NCBI GenBank assembly: GCA_030696695.1 | Contig: JAUYRP010000011.1 | Span: forward strand, 124,001 to 188,000 | Origin: Methylophilus sp. | GTDB lineage: Bacteria > Pseudomonadota > Gammaproteobacteria > Burkholderiales > Methylophilaceae | Direction: 5' to 3' | DNA length: 64,000 nucleotides | Part shown: one piece after another, positions 18,102 through 26,861 of the stretch | How the letters are laid out: the number at the start of each line of letters is the position of its first letter | Numbering within the stretch: position 1 is the first letter of the stretch | The notes under the pieces: model-generated | What the model was told of the DNA's origin: nothing | Database searches by the model: none | The model's input: the letters and a program-made list of their open reading frames with translations, nothing else | Program-made: the position numbers and the translations under genes

Positions 18102-20723
18102 ATGAAAAGAATGTTATTTAACGCAACGCAGTCAGAAGAATTGCGCGTTGCAATCGTCGATGGACAAAAACTCATCGACTTAGATATTGAACACGCGGGC
18201 AAAGAGCAACGCAAAAGCAATATTTACAAAGGCGTAATTACACGCATAGAACCCTCACTAGAAGCGGCGTTTGTGGACTACGGTACTGACCGTCACGGCT
18301 TCTTACCTTTCAAAGAAATTTCTCGCAGTTACTTCCAAGACAAGCCAGACAGTGGCCGTGCACGTATTCAAGACGTCATCAAAGAAGGCCAAGAACTGAT
18401 TGTGCAGGTCGATAAAGACGAGCGTGGCAATAAAGGCGCAGCACTCACTACCTACATTTCACTTGCTGGTCGCTATTTGGTGCTCATGCCAAACAACCCG
18501 CGTGGGGGTGGTGTTTCACGTCGTGTTGAAGGTGAAGAACGTAACGAATTACGTGACACCATGGCGCAGTTGGAAATACCTAATGGCATGAGCATCATTG
18601 CCCGTACTGCTGGTATTGGACGGAATGCTGAAGAGTTACAATGGGATTTGAATTACCTCACGCAATTGTGGACAGCGATTGAAGAGGCATCACATATACA
18701 GCCAGGTGCCTTTTTAATCTACCAAGAAGGTAGTTTAGTCATTCGTGCTATCCGCGACTACTTCAGCGCAGATATCGGTGAGATCCTCATTGATACCGCA
18801 GATGTGCATGAACAAGCCGTGCAATTCATGAACCACGTGATGCCTGGCAATGTAGCACGCGTTAAACTCTATCAAGATGAAATCCCCCTGTTCTCTCGCT
18901 TTCAAATCGAACATCAAATTGAAACAGCCTTCTCGCGCGAAGTGCGCCTGCCTTCTGGCGGTGCTATTGTCATCGACCATACAGAGGCATTGGTGTCTAT
19001 CGATGTCAACTCTGGTCGCTCCATCAAAGGCTCAGATATTGAACAAACTGCCTTTAATACCAACTTAGAAGCCGCCGAAGAAGTCGCGCGTCAAATGCGC
19101 TTGCGTGATTTGGGTGGTTTAGTGGTGATTGACTTCATTGACATGGAAAACCCACGCAATCAGCGTGAAGTAGAAAACGCTTTGCGTGATGCTTTACATT
19201 ATGATCGCGCACGTGTGCAGACTGGCAAAATCTCGCGTTTCGGCCTGTTAGAGCTCTCACGTCAACGTTTACGTCCAAGTTTAGGTGAGACTAACCACGC
19301 AACTTGCCCACGTTGTAATGGCACCGGTCATATCCGTGGCATTGAGTCAACAGCACTACATATCTTGCGTATCACGCAAGAAGAAGCCATGAAAGACAAC
19401 AGTGCAATCATTCAAGTACAACTTCCCGTAGAAGCAGCTACGTTCTTGCTGAATGAAAAACGTGCAGATATACACAAAATTGAACAGCGCATGGGCGTAG
19501 AAGTAGTTTTAATTCCTAATGTACATATGGAAACACCGAACTACAGTATTACCCGTATTAAGCATGATGATGTCAATGAAGAAACCTCTCGTGCAAGTTA
19601 CAAAATGGTTGAGTTGCCATCTGAAACTGATTATGTACGATCACTTAATCAGGAGGCTAAACCTATCGCAGCCGAGGCTCTTGTCAAAGGCATTACGCCA
19701 GCAACATCAGCACCTATTGTTGAAGCAAAACCAGAAATCGTAGCAACGCCAGCCAAAGTGTCTATCTTTGGTCGTATCAAGGCAATGTTAGGACTAGGTG
19801 AAGCCGAGGCAAAAGTGGAAGCAGAAAAACCTACTGAGCAGCGTGGAAACGCACGTGAACAACATCGTGATCGTAACCGCAATCAACGTGATCGCAATAA
19901 AAATCGTAACCGCGACCGTAACCCTGCGGATAAAAGCGCTGCTGAGCGTAATCCAAACGAACGCAATGAACGTAACCGTCCTGAGCAAGCACAGCAACCA
20001 CGTCACGAAAAACCAAATAAGCCTCAGCCAGAAAAACGTTTGGAAACCGAAACTGCAATTGAGAAACCTGTAGAGCAAACCAGTGCACTGGTTGCTACAG
20101 CACCTGTAGATGCAAACAATGCGCCACGTCAGGAACGTACAGGTCGCCGCAATCGTCGCGGTCGTCGTGATCGTCGCCCACGTGACGAAGCAGGCAAAGA
20201 AAACATGCAAGCCGAAAACGTGATTGTGGATGGTAATGACCAGCAGACGTCATTAGAAGTAACGCCTGTAAGTAAGGCATCAGAAAACCCTGTCGCTACA
20301 CAGAGTGTTGCAAACGAGTCGACAAAAACGCAGGAAGATAAGCCATCAGTTAAAAAAGCTCGTCCGCCTAAAGCTGAGACTAAAGCTTCAGCGTCCGTAA
20401 CTGCTGAAATTAGCAATGACAAAATTGGTGAATCAGAAACTTTGCAATCTGAAGCGACTGAAAAACCGGCGAAGAAAAGAACTACGCGAAAACCAGCTAA
20501 AGCTAAAAAAGCAGAAGCAGATAATGTTGAATCCTCATCTAAGGGAACAGTGAGCTTGGCTGACGCAGGGTTGCAGTTAGTAGAAACTAAAGGTGAATTA
20601 AAGACGACTGCACCTGCAACTGTAGCTAAACCTAAAGCACCTCGTAAAGCTGCTAACTGGAAGAAAAACCAAGAAACGGCTGGAGAAGACGCACCATTAG
20701 TCATGGTGGAAACTCAAAAATAA
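18102..20723 (+). CDS. rne: Ribonuclease E
   Basis: Endoribonuclease that starts mRNA decay and matures rRNA and tRNA. The N-terminal catalytic half has an S1 domain at about 38-120, metal-binding D301 (SIDVNSG) and D344 (IDFIDME), matching E. coli D303 and D346, and zinc-link cysteines C402 and C405 (CPRCNGTGH) that hold the tetramer. From about 560 the protein is low-complexity: an Arg/Asn/Asp-rich block near 595-625, another Arg-rich block near 715-730 and a Lys/Ala/Pro-rich tail. These are RNA- or partner-binding segments in other RNase E proteins. 873 residues is intermediate in the family. Ends in a strong terminator. Confidence 0.96.
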   Translation: MKRMLFNATQSEELRVAIVDGQKLIDLDIEHAGKEQRKSNIYKGVITRIEPSLEAAFVDYGTDRHGFLPFKEISRSYFQDKPDSGRARIQDVIKEGQELIVQVDKDERGNKGAALTTYISLAGRYLVLMPNNPRGGGVSRRVEGEERNELRDTMAQLEIPNGMSIIARTAGIGRNAEELQWDLNYLTQLWTAIEEASHIQPGAFLIYQEGSLVIRAIRDYFSADIGEILIDTADVHEQAVQFMNHVMPGNVARVKLYQDEIPLFSRFQIEHQIETAFSREVRLPSGGAIVIDHTEALVSIDVNSGRSIKGSDIEQTAFNTNLEAAEEVARQMRLRDLGGLVVIDFIDMENPRNQREVENALRDALHYDRARVQTGKISRFGLLELSRQRLRPSLGETNHATCPRCNGTGHIRGIESTALHILRITQEEAMKDNSAIIQVQLPVEAATFLLNEKRADIHKIEQRMGVEVVLIPNVHMETPNYSITRIKHDDVNEETSRASYKMVELPSETDYVRSLNQEAKPIAAEALVKGITPATSAPIVEAKPEIVATPAKVSIFGRIKAMLGLGEAEAKVEAEKPTEQRGNAREQHRDRNRNQRDRNKNRNRDRNPADKSAAERNPNERNERNRPEQAQQPRHEKPNKPQPEKRLETETAIEKPVEQTSALVATAPVDANNAPRQERTGRRNRRGRRDRRPRDEAGKENMQAENVIVDGNDQQTSLEVTPVSKASENPVATQSVANESTKTQEDKPSVKKARPPKAETKASASVTAEISNDKIGESETLQSEATEKPAKKRTTRKPAKAKKAEADNVESSSKGTVSLADAGLQLVETKGELKTTAPATVAKPKAPRKAANWKKNQETAGEDAPLVMVETQK

Positions 20724-20748
20724 GTATCATCTAGTTGTTTTGTTATGC

Positions 20749-20777
20749 AAAAAAGGGCTCAAATGAGCCCTTTTTTT
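20749..20777. terminator. Terminator between rne and crcB
   Basis: GGGCTC stem, AAAT loop, GAGCCC stem, flanked by an A-run on the left and a run of seven T on the right. It works for rne on the plus strand and, through the A-run, for crcB on the minus strand. Confidence 0.9.
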
Positions 20778-20790
20778 AGCTTCCCCTTTT

Positions 20791-21165
20791 TTAGTTTCTT
20801 AGATACTGGACTGTCCAATAACCTAGCGCTGTCATCAGCAAAGATCCAACGACATGGAATAGTATATGTGCAATTGCATACCCATACTGCTCCCTGTGCA
20901 TCAAACTAACCGCTTCAGCAGAGAATGTCGAAAAAGTAGTGAGACCTCCAAGAAAACCGGTGGTGATAAAAAGTTTCATTTCAGTACTGAGTTCGGGTTG
21001 GTGCACTACCCCAGCCAATGCTAAACCCATAAGGTAACCGCCTAGCAAGTTTGCTAATAATGTACCCATGGGAATGATGCTTGCATTCAACAGCATTCCC
21101 AACCCCCATCTAATCCAACCGCCAATCGCAGCACCCAAGCCTACTGCAACAAATGCATTTATCAT
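20791..21165 (-). CDS. crcB: Fluoride ion channel CrcB/Fluc
   Basis: Small inner-membrane fluoride exporter, active as an antiparallel dimer. The 124 residues contain four membrane helices and the family signature GFLGGLTTFSTFSAE near residues 71-85; the conserved N-terminal GWIRWGLG and TLLANLLGGYLMG are also present. Single gene, convergent with rne and divergent from glgA (79 bp apart). I looked for a fluoride riboswitch upstream and found none. Confidence 0.93.
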   Translation of the reverse strand: MINAFVAVGLGAAIGGWIRWGLGMLLNASIIPMGTLLANLLGGYLMGLALAGVVHQPELSTEMKLFITTGFLGGLTTFSTFSAEAVSLMHREQYGYAIAHILFHVVGSLLMTALGYWTVQYLRN

Positions 21166-21183
21166 TTTTACCCTTACAATTGA

Positions 21184-21211
21184 TTCAATGTCGTATTTTT
21201 AGAAATATAAT
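21184..21211 (+). promoter_or_regulatory. Putative sigma-70 promoter of glgA
   Basis: Perfect -10 TATAAT at 21206-21211 with TTCAAT at 21184-21189 as a weak -35, spacer 16 bp. The predicted transcript would start about 27 nt before the TTG start codon of glgA. Confidence 0.5.
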
Positions 21212-21244
21212 ATCAGTTGAAACCAATAACTAAGAAAGAATATT

Positions 21245-22690
21245 TTGCGCGTTTTATTTGTGAGTTCTGAAATATTCCCACTCATCAAAACAGGTGGCTT
21301 AGCAGATGTAAGTGGTGCACTGCCCACTGCACTCCAAGCTTCAGGAATCGATGTAAAGTGCCTCATTCCAGGATATAGCACGGTGCTGGAGAAAGTTGAA
21401 AACATCACTTATCTTGGGACACTAGAAGTCTTCAAGAATATCAGTTGCGATTTACTGACTGGCACCGTTCCCAACTCCAAGTTGGAAGTGATTATTGTTA
21501 AACATGCAGGCTTATATGAACGTGATGGCGGCCCATACACACACCCGCAAGGACATGATTGGTCTGACAACCCAATGCGTTTTGGCGTACTTTCCAAAGT
21601 AGCTAGTCTCTTGAGCATCTACCAGTCGTTTTGGGATTGGGTGCCAGATATTGTGCATTGTAATGATTGGCAAACCGGTTTAGCTCCCTACTACATGCGA
21701 CAGCAAGGGCTAACCGATGCAAAGTCGCTACTCAGCATTCATAATATAGCGTTTCAAGGCAATTTTGAACAACATTGGGTTAAGTCCCTTGAGCTTTCAC
21801 CAAAAGACTTTCAAATCGATGGTTTTGAGTTTTACCAACAAGTTTCATTTCTCAAAGCAGGCATATTTTACGCAGACAAACTCTCTACTGTCAGCCCTAC
21901 TTACGCGCTTGAAATTCAAACAGAGGCTTTTGGCTTTGGTTTGCAAGGACTGCTTCAGTTACGTAGTAGCGATATTACGGGCATTCTGAATGGTATTGAT
22001 ACTGAAGAGTGGAACCCTGAAGCGGATCCATATTTACCTTTTGTTTATTCTGAAAAGAAATTATCTGGCAAAGCAAAAGTTAAAACAGCATTACAACAAC
22101 AACTTCATCTAACCGTTCAACAAGATGCACCTTTACTTGGGGTTGTGAGTCGATTAACCCACCAAAAGGGGCTGGATATCCTGATAGGCTCCATGCCTGA
22201 GTTGATTGCCCTAGGGTGTCAATTTGCCATTTTAGGTGGCGGTGAGAAATCATTTGAAGCGCAGTTCAACGCGTATGCAGAACAGTATCCTAACCAAGTG
22301 TCTGTCACGATTGGTTACAACGAACCACTCTCCCACCTAATCATGGCTGGAGTTGATATATTTATGATGCCATCACGTTTTGAACCTTGTGGGCTAAATC
22401 AGCTGTATGGTTTGCGTTACGGCACTCCGCCAGTGGTTTCTAATACGGGTGGTTTAGCAGATTCGATATGTCATAGCAATGCTGACACTATTCTGAATAA
22501 CACTGCAACAGGATTTGTGATTGAAAATGTCAACAAGATGTCACTTTTGGTCACAATCAAGCAAGCATTGTCAATATGGAAAGATAAAAAAACTTGGGCA
22601 AAAATACAAAAAAACGGAATGAAAAAAGATGTTGGCTGGAAACACAGCGCCGATGCTTATGTTGCGCTTTATGAAAAACTACTGAATTAA
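21245..22690 (+). CDS. glgA: Glycogen synthase (ADP-glucose), GT5
   Basis: Adds glucose from ADP-glucose to the glycogen chain. The start is TTG at 21245, because the family N-terminus RVLFVSSEIFPLIKTGGLADV begins there; the KTGGL ADP-glucose loop is at residues 15-19. The C-terminal Rossmann domain has the E-containing motif SRFEPCGLNQLYGLRYGTPP near residue 380. 481 residues is normal for a GT5 enzyme. It is about 8.5 kb from glgBC and not in an operon with them. The TTG start and weak ribosome-binding site suggest modest translation. Ends in a clear terminator. Confidence 0.95.
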   Translation: MRVLFVSSEIFPLIKTGGLADVSGALPTALQASGIDVKCLIPGYSTVLEKVENITYLGTLEVFKNISCDLLTGTVPNSKLEVIIVKHAGLYERDGGPYTHPQGHDWSDNPMRFGVLSKVASLLSIYQSFWDWVPDIVHCNDWQTGLAPYYMRQQGLTDAKSLLSIHNIAFQGNFEQHWVKSLELSPKDFQIDGFEFYQQVSFLKAGIFYADKLSTVSPTYALEIQTEAFGFGLQGLLQLRSSDITGILNGIDTEEWNPEADPYLPFVYSEKKLSGKAKVKTALQQQLHLTVQQDAPLLGVVSRLTHQKGLDILIGSMPELIALGCQFAILGGGEKSFEAQFNAYAEQYPNQVSVTIGYNEPLSHLIMAGVDIFMMPSRFEPCGLNQLYGLRYGTPPVVSNTGGLADSICHSNADTILNNTATGFVIENVNKMSLLVTIKQALSIWKDKKTWAKIQKNGMKKDVGWKHSADAYVALYEKLLN

Positions 22691-22762
22691 AGGGACCTTA
22701 AGTTGGCACGCTTGATGCTTATGTAATACTAAGCTTCTCCAAAGCTAACTTCTCCTCCCTCG

Positions 22763-22792
22763 GGACATCATGCAGATGATGTCCATTTTTTT
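22763..22792 (+). terminator. Terminator after glgA
   Basis: GGACATCAT stem, GCAG loop, ATGATGTCC stem (9 bp), then A and seven T. Confidence 0.9.
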
Positions 22793-22818
22793 ACTTAAAA
22801 ATCCTAAAATAAGAGCCA

Positions 22819-23379
22819 CTATTTCACAATAAAGTGTTCACGATAGTATTTTAACTCGTCAATGGATTCGTAAATATCTGCCAGAGCCTCATGCTTACTG
22901 GCTTTCTTAAATCCCGAGTAAATTTCTGGCTTCCAGCGACGTGCCAATTCTTTAAAGACACTGACATCTAAATTTCGATAATGAAAATAACTTTCTAAAT
23001 CAGGCATGTAACGTGCCATAAAACGCCTGTCTTGACAGATCGAGTTGCCACACATGGGCGATTTACCTCTGGGCACATATTCTTTTAAGAATGCAATCAT
23101 CTGCTCGGTAGCCATCTGCTCATCCACCTTAGAAGCCTTAACTTTGTCTATCAAGCCACTTCGTCCATGTGCGCCTTTATTCCATGCATCCATGCCATCC
23201 AATACAGCATCCGTTTGATGAATAACGAACACTGGGGACTCACCCAGCACATTCAAATTCGCATCTGTGACTACCGCAGCCAATTCCAAAATACGGTCAG
23301 AATCTGGTAGCAGTCCACTCATTTCCATATCTAACCAAATTAAATTTTCGTTATTGACGTTGTTATTGCTAGCGGCCAT
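22819..23379 (-). CDS. orn: Oligoribonuclease
   Basis: 3'-5' exonuclease that degrades RNA dinucleotides, including pGpG from c-di-GMP turnover. The DEDDh core is present: Asp and Glu in WLDMEMSGL, further Asp residues in the VVTDANLN and RRFMARYMP regions, and the [10 protein letters not shown] end block. I place the start at ATG 23379 (186 residues), close to the E. coli length; an ATG at 23391 would add four residues. Divergent from the M48 protease gene. Its presence beside an HD-GYP/EAL pair a few kilobases away is compatible with c-di-GMP breakdown, but orn is a housekeeping gene. Confidence 0.94.
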   Translation of the reverse strand: MAASNNNVNNENLIWLDMEMSGLLPDSDRILELAAVVTDANLNVLGESPVFVIHQTDAVLDGMDAWNKGAHGRSGLIDKVKASKVDEQMATEQMIAFLKEYVPRGKSPMCGNSICQDRRFMARYMPDLESYFHYRNLDVSVFKELARRWKPEIYSGFKKASKHEALADIYESIDELKYYREHFIVK

Positions 23380-23485
23380 CATGATTTCCATTAAAATGCG
23401 GTTTAAAGACTACGACTATGAACCATTCTCATCTGAATGCTTCAGAATAGTGTTAGTTTAACTTAATTAGTGAAATTTATAGAAT

Positions 23486-24748
23486 ATGGCATCAACATTA
23501 ACATTTTTATTTGTCAGCTTATTAGCCGTTACAACCGTGGTGAGAGTATGGCTAAGTAATCGACATATCCACTACGTTCAAACTCATCGCCATCAGGTCC
23601 CAGCTGCTTTTGCGAATACCATCTCGTTAGAAGCACATCAAAAAGCTGCAGATTACTCGAGTACTAAAACACGATTAACCGTTGCCGAAACAATCACACA
23701 AGCTGTTTTATTGTTGCTGCTGACAGTTGGTGGCGGATTGCAGTGGATTGATCATATATGGACACAGTGGCTGCCTAATCAAGACATTATTCGAGGCGCG
23801 CTTGTCATCTGTAGTGCTTTATTTGTGAGTACCTTAGTGGAGTTGCCTTTCGATTACTATCGTACCTTCACCATAGACGCTAAATTTGAATTTAATAAAA
23901 TGACACCTGCTATGTTTTTTAATGACATGTTTAAACATGGTTTAGTCGGGCTAGCGCTTGGCGCACCAATTTTATTTGTAGCCCTGTGGTTAATGCAAGG
24001 CGCTGGAGAATACTGGTGGTTTTATTTGTGGGTGATTTGGAGCATTTTCAACATTGTGATGCTTGCTGTTTACCCAACTTTTATCGCACCACTTTTTAAC
24101 AAATTTACACCATTGGCTGATCAGTCGCTTAAAAGCCGTATTGAAAGTCTACTCACAAAGTGTGGGTTTAAGTCACAAGGTTTATTTGTGATGGATGGCT
24201 CGACTCGCTCGGGACATGGCAATGCATATTTCACTGGTTTTGGTAATAGTAAGCGTGTTGTGTTTTTTGATACGCTTTTAGACAAACTTAATGCTAACGA
24301 AATTGAAGCCGTATTGGCCCATGAACTTGGACATTTCAAACATCATCACGTCATCAAACGTGTGGCGATGATGTTCTTTGTAAGCTTAGTGGGTTTAGCC
24401 ATATTAGGTTGGTTGATGAATCAATCATGGTTCTATACTGGGCTAGGCGTCTATCAACCCAGTGACTACATGGCTTTAATTTTATTCTTGCTCGTCTCCC
24501 CTACTTTTTTATTCTTATTGCGTCCACTAATGGCCAGTTACTCCCGTAAAAATGAGTTCGAAGCTGACGACTATGCAGCGAAACATGCTGATGCTAGATA
24601 TTTAGTCGATGCTTTGGTTAAGTTATATCGTGAAAACGCTTCTACATTAACACCAGACCCGTTACACTCTGCTTTTTACGACTCTCACCCACCAGCGAGT
24701 ATTCGTATCACTAAATTGGCGACATATACGGGAAGCAACACGCATTAA
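23486..24748 (+). CDS. M48 (Ste24-like) membrane metalloprotease
   Basis: Integral-membrane zinc peptidase of the CAAX-prenyl-protease 1 type. An N-terminal CAAX-protease N-domain with several membrane helices precedes the M48 catalytic part; HELGH is at residues 279-283 and the third ligand Glu is in NEFEADDYAAKHA near 355. Length 420 matches bacterial Ste24 homologues and is longer than HtpX. Probably membrane-protein quality control; the bacterial substrate is not known. First gene of the run M48-cytochrome-rsgA, overlapping the next gene by one base. Confidence 0.9.
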   Translation: MASTLTFLFVSLLAVTTVVRVWLSNRHIHYVQTHRHQVPAAFANTISLEAHQKAADYSSTKTRLTVAETITQAVLLLLLTVGGGLQWIDHIWTQWLPNQDIIRGALVICSALFVSTLVELPFDYYRTFTIDAKFEFNKMTPAMFFNDMFKHGLVGLALGAPILFVALWLMQGAGEYWWFYLWVIWSIFNIVMLAVYPTFIAPLFNKFTPLADQSLKSRIESLLTKCGFKSQGLFVMDGSTRSGHGNAYFTGFGNSKRVVFFDTLLDKLNANEIEAVLAHELGHFKHHHVIKRVAMMFFVSLVGLAILGWLMNQSWFYTGLGVYQPSDYMALILFLLVSPTFLFLLRPLMASYSRKNEFEADDYAAKHADARYLVDALVKLYRENASTLTPDPLHSAFYDSHPPASIRITKLATYTGSNTH

Positions 24749-25062
24749 TGATTAAACATTCAATCATCGCCGCTTGTGTCGTCATGGCTTCATTGCCATG
24801 CTACGCCAATGATTTGTTTAAAACAGCTGACATAGCAGCAGGTAAAAAGCTTGTTGAAACTAACTGTATCAGCTGTCATGCTGCCAGTTTTGGTGGGGAC
24901 GGTTCGGAAATTTACACACGTGAATTACGAAAAATTAAAACACCTTCTGGGCTTATCGTACAGGTACGCAACTGCAATACTATGCTGGATTTAAAATGGT
25001 TTGAAGAAGACGAAGTAAATGCTGCAGCCTATTTAAACCAACAGTATTACCACTTTAAATAA
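24748..25062 (+). CDS. Small periplasmic c-type cytochrome
   Basis: 104-residue monoheme cytochrome c. A signal peptide covers residues 1-20 (cleavage after CYA), and the heme motif is C40-I-S-C43-H44. A downstream Met in NTMLDLKWF may be the sixth ligand. The NCNTMLDLKWFEEDEV region is typical of this small DUF-type cytochrome found beside rsgA and orn in betaproteobacteria. Electron-transfer partner unknown. It overlaps the protease gene by one base and precedes rsgA by 4 bp. Confidence 0.88.
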   Translation: MIKHSIIAACVVMASLPCYANDLFKTADIAAGKKLVETNCISCHAASFGGDGSEIYTRELRKIKTPSGLIVQVRNCNTMLDLKWFEEDEVNAAAYLNQQYYHFK

Positions 25063-25066
25063 ATGC

Positions 25067-25933
25067 ATGCTTAAAGGTCTGGTAGTAGCCGCATTTGGTA
25101 AACGTTACGAAGTTGAGCTCGAAGACAAACGTCGCATCAGTTGTGTAACCCGTGGTAAAAAAACTGACATAGCCTCTGGTGACTATGTTGAAATTGCCTT
25201 AACCGACCACCGAGAAGGCGTGGTAGAAAAAATATTGCCTCGCAAAACCCTCCTATACCGCAGCAATGCATTCAAAAGTAAATTACTCGCTGCAAACGTA
25301 ACGCAAATTGTCATTGTCCTTGCTACACAACCCAGCTTTTATGAAGCTCTGCTGAACCGTTGCTTAGTTGCTGCAGAGGCGGCGGGGATAAAAGTACTCA
25401 TCGTGCTCAATAAATGTGATTTGCCCAATGCTGATGCCACAGAAAAATTAGCCCAATACGCGCAGCTGGGGTATCAAACACTCTCTCTCACCGCTACAAA
25501 TCATATTGCGCCGTTATTGCCATACTTACATGGTGAACAAAGCGTGATGGTTGGGCAATCCGGTATGGGTAAATCCACCATTATTAATGCCTTACTACCC
25601 TCACAAGCGGCGCGCACTCAAGAAATAAGCGCTGCCTTAGATAGTGGTAAACACACAACAACCGCGACCCGCTTATATTATTTAGACGCTGACTCCAGTT
25701 TGATTGACTCACCTGGCTTGCAAGAATTCGGTTTGCACCATATTTCGCAATTTGAATTAGAGCAGGCATTTATTGAGTTTAGACCCTATCTTGGCCATTG
25801 CCGCTTCAACAACTGCAGACATCTACATGAGCCGGATTGTGCTATCCTAAATCAATTAAATTTAGCGGTATCGCCGAACCGACTGGCGCAATATCAACAA
25901 TTGACTGAGGAGCTTCATCGCAATACATCATGA
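25067..25933 (+). CDS. rsgA: Ribosome small-subunit-dependent GTPase A
   Basis: Late 30S-assembly GTPase with circularly permuted G motifs: G4 NKCD at 115-118, G1 GQSGMGKST at 163-171 and G3 DSPG at 214-217. An OB-fold occupies the first 65 residues and a zinc knuckle is made by C245, C250, H252 and C258. 288 residues is typical. The stop overlaps the start of the next gene by 4 bp (ATGA), so the HDAC-like gene is translationally coupled. Confidence 0.95.
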   Translation: MLKGLVVAAFGKRYEVELEDKRRISCVTRGKKTDIASGDYVEIALTDHREGVVEKILPRKTLLYRSNAFKSKLLAANVTQIVIVLATQPSFYEALLNRCLVAAEAAGIKVLIVLNKCDLPNADATEKLAQYAQLGYQTLSLTATNHIAPLLPYLHGEQSVMVGQSGMGKSTIINALLPSQAARTQEISAALDSGKHTTTATRLYYLDADSSLIDSPGLQEFGLHHISQFELEQAFIEFRPYLGHCRFNNCRHLHEPDCAILNQLNLAVSPNRLAQYQQLTEELHRNTS

Positions 25934-26856
25934 AAACAGCATTTATCTCTCACCCAGATACCTTGCTTCATGTCATGGATGGTCAACATCCAGAATCTCC
26001 CGCACGTATTAATAGCATCAAACAAACTGTCACTCAATCTCCACTCAATCAAAAATTGCAATTTTTGGATGCGCCACTAGCCACCAAACAGCAGTTAACT
26101 AGAGCGCATCACGCAACTTACGTAGACAATATTTATGCCAAATCTCCCAAAGCTGGTTTAGTTAGGCTAGATGCAGACACAGCAATGGGCCCCCACAGTT
26201 TAGAAGCGACTCTGCGCGCAAGTGGCGCCGCCATATTGGCTACAGACTTAGTGATGCAAGGTAAAGTAAAAAATGCGTTTTGTTGCACACGTCCCCCTGG
26301 TCACCATGCCGGACAAAGCAACAGCGCAGGCTTTTGTATATTTAATCATGTCGCAATCGCTGCTATGCATGTATTGGCGCATTACCCCATCAAGCGGGTT
26401 GCTATCATTGACTTTGATGTACATCATGGGGATGGTACTGAAAATATAGTTAAAGACAATCCCGCTGTGATGCTGTGTTCTACGTTTCAGCACCCTTTTT
26501 ACCCACATAAGGGCGCATTCACAAGAACAGACCGCATGATTAATGTACCACTGGCCGCGGGCACCGATGGCCATCACTTTAAGAAAGCCGTGATTGAAGA
26601 ATTTACGCCAGCGCTTGAACGATTTAAACCAGAAGTGCTATTTGTTTCTGCTGGTTTTGATGCACACAGCCAAGATCCTCTCGCTGATTTAATGTTAGAG
26701 GTTGACGATTATGCTTGGATAACACAATATGTCGTGGCGCAATCTGTAAAATATTGTGAAGGCAGAATAATTTCATGTTTAGAGGGTGGCTATCATTTAC
26801 AATACCTTGGGCAATGTGTACTAGCCCACCTATTAGCGCTTACTGAATCAACATAA
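25930..26856 (+). CDS. Histone-deacetylase-superfamily amidohydrolase
   Basis: Zinc-dependent deacetylase of the class II HDAC / acetylpolyamine amidohydrolase type. Tandem H125-H126 (PPGHHAG), zinc ligands D163 and H165 (DFDVHHGDG), a third Asp in SAGFDAH near 248 and the active-site Tyr in LEGGYHL near 290 are all present. 308 residues, no signal peptide. Bacterial members act on acetylpolyamines or unknown acetylated substrates; the precise substrate is not shown. Coupled to rsgA and 5 bp before the HD-GYP gene. Confidence 0.9.
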   Translation: MKTAFISHPDTLLHVMDGQHPESPARINSIKQTVTQSPLNQKLQFLDAPLATKQQLTRAHHATYVDNIYAKSPKAGLVRLDADTAMGPHSLEATLRASGAAILATDLVMQGKVKNAFCCTRPPGHHAGQSNSAGFCIFNHVAIAAMHVLAHYPIKRVAIIDFDVHHGDGTENIVKDNPAVMLCSTFQHPFYPHKGAFTRTDRMINVPLAAGTDGHHFKKAVIEEFTPALERFKPEVLFVSAGFDAHSQDPLADLMLEVDDYAWITQYVVAQSVKYCEGRIISCLEGGYHLQYLGQCVLAHLLALTEST

Positions 26857-26861
26857 CCAAT

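Noticed and set aside
20129-20704. 191-codon open frame antisense to the 3' half of rne
   Set aside because: It mirrors the low-complexity Lys/Ala/Glu coding sequence, has no recognisable domain, and the plus-strand RNase E frame is certain.
21166-21244. Fluoride riboswitch upstream of crcB
   Set aside because: The 79-bp gap holds AT-rich promoter-like sequence only; I see none of the crcB-motif stems or conserved bases.
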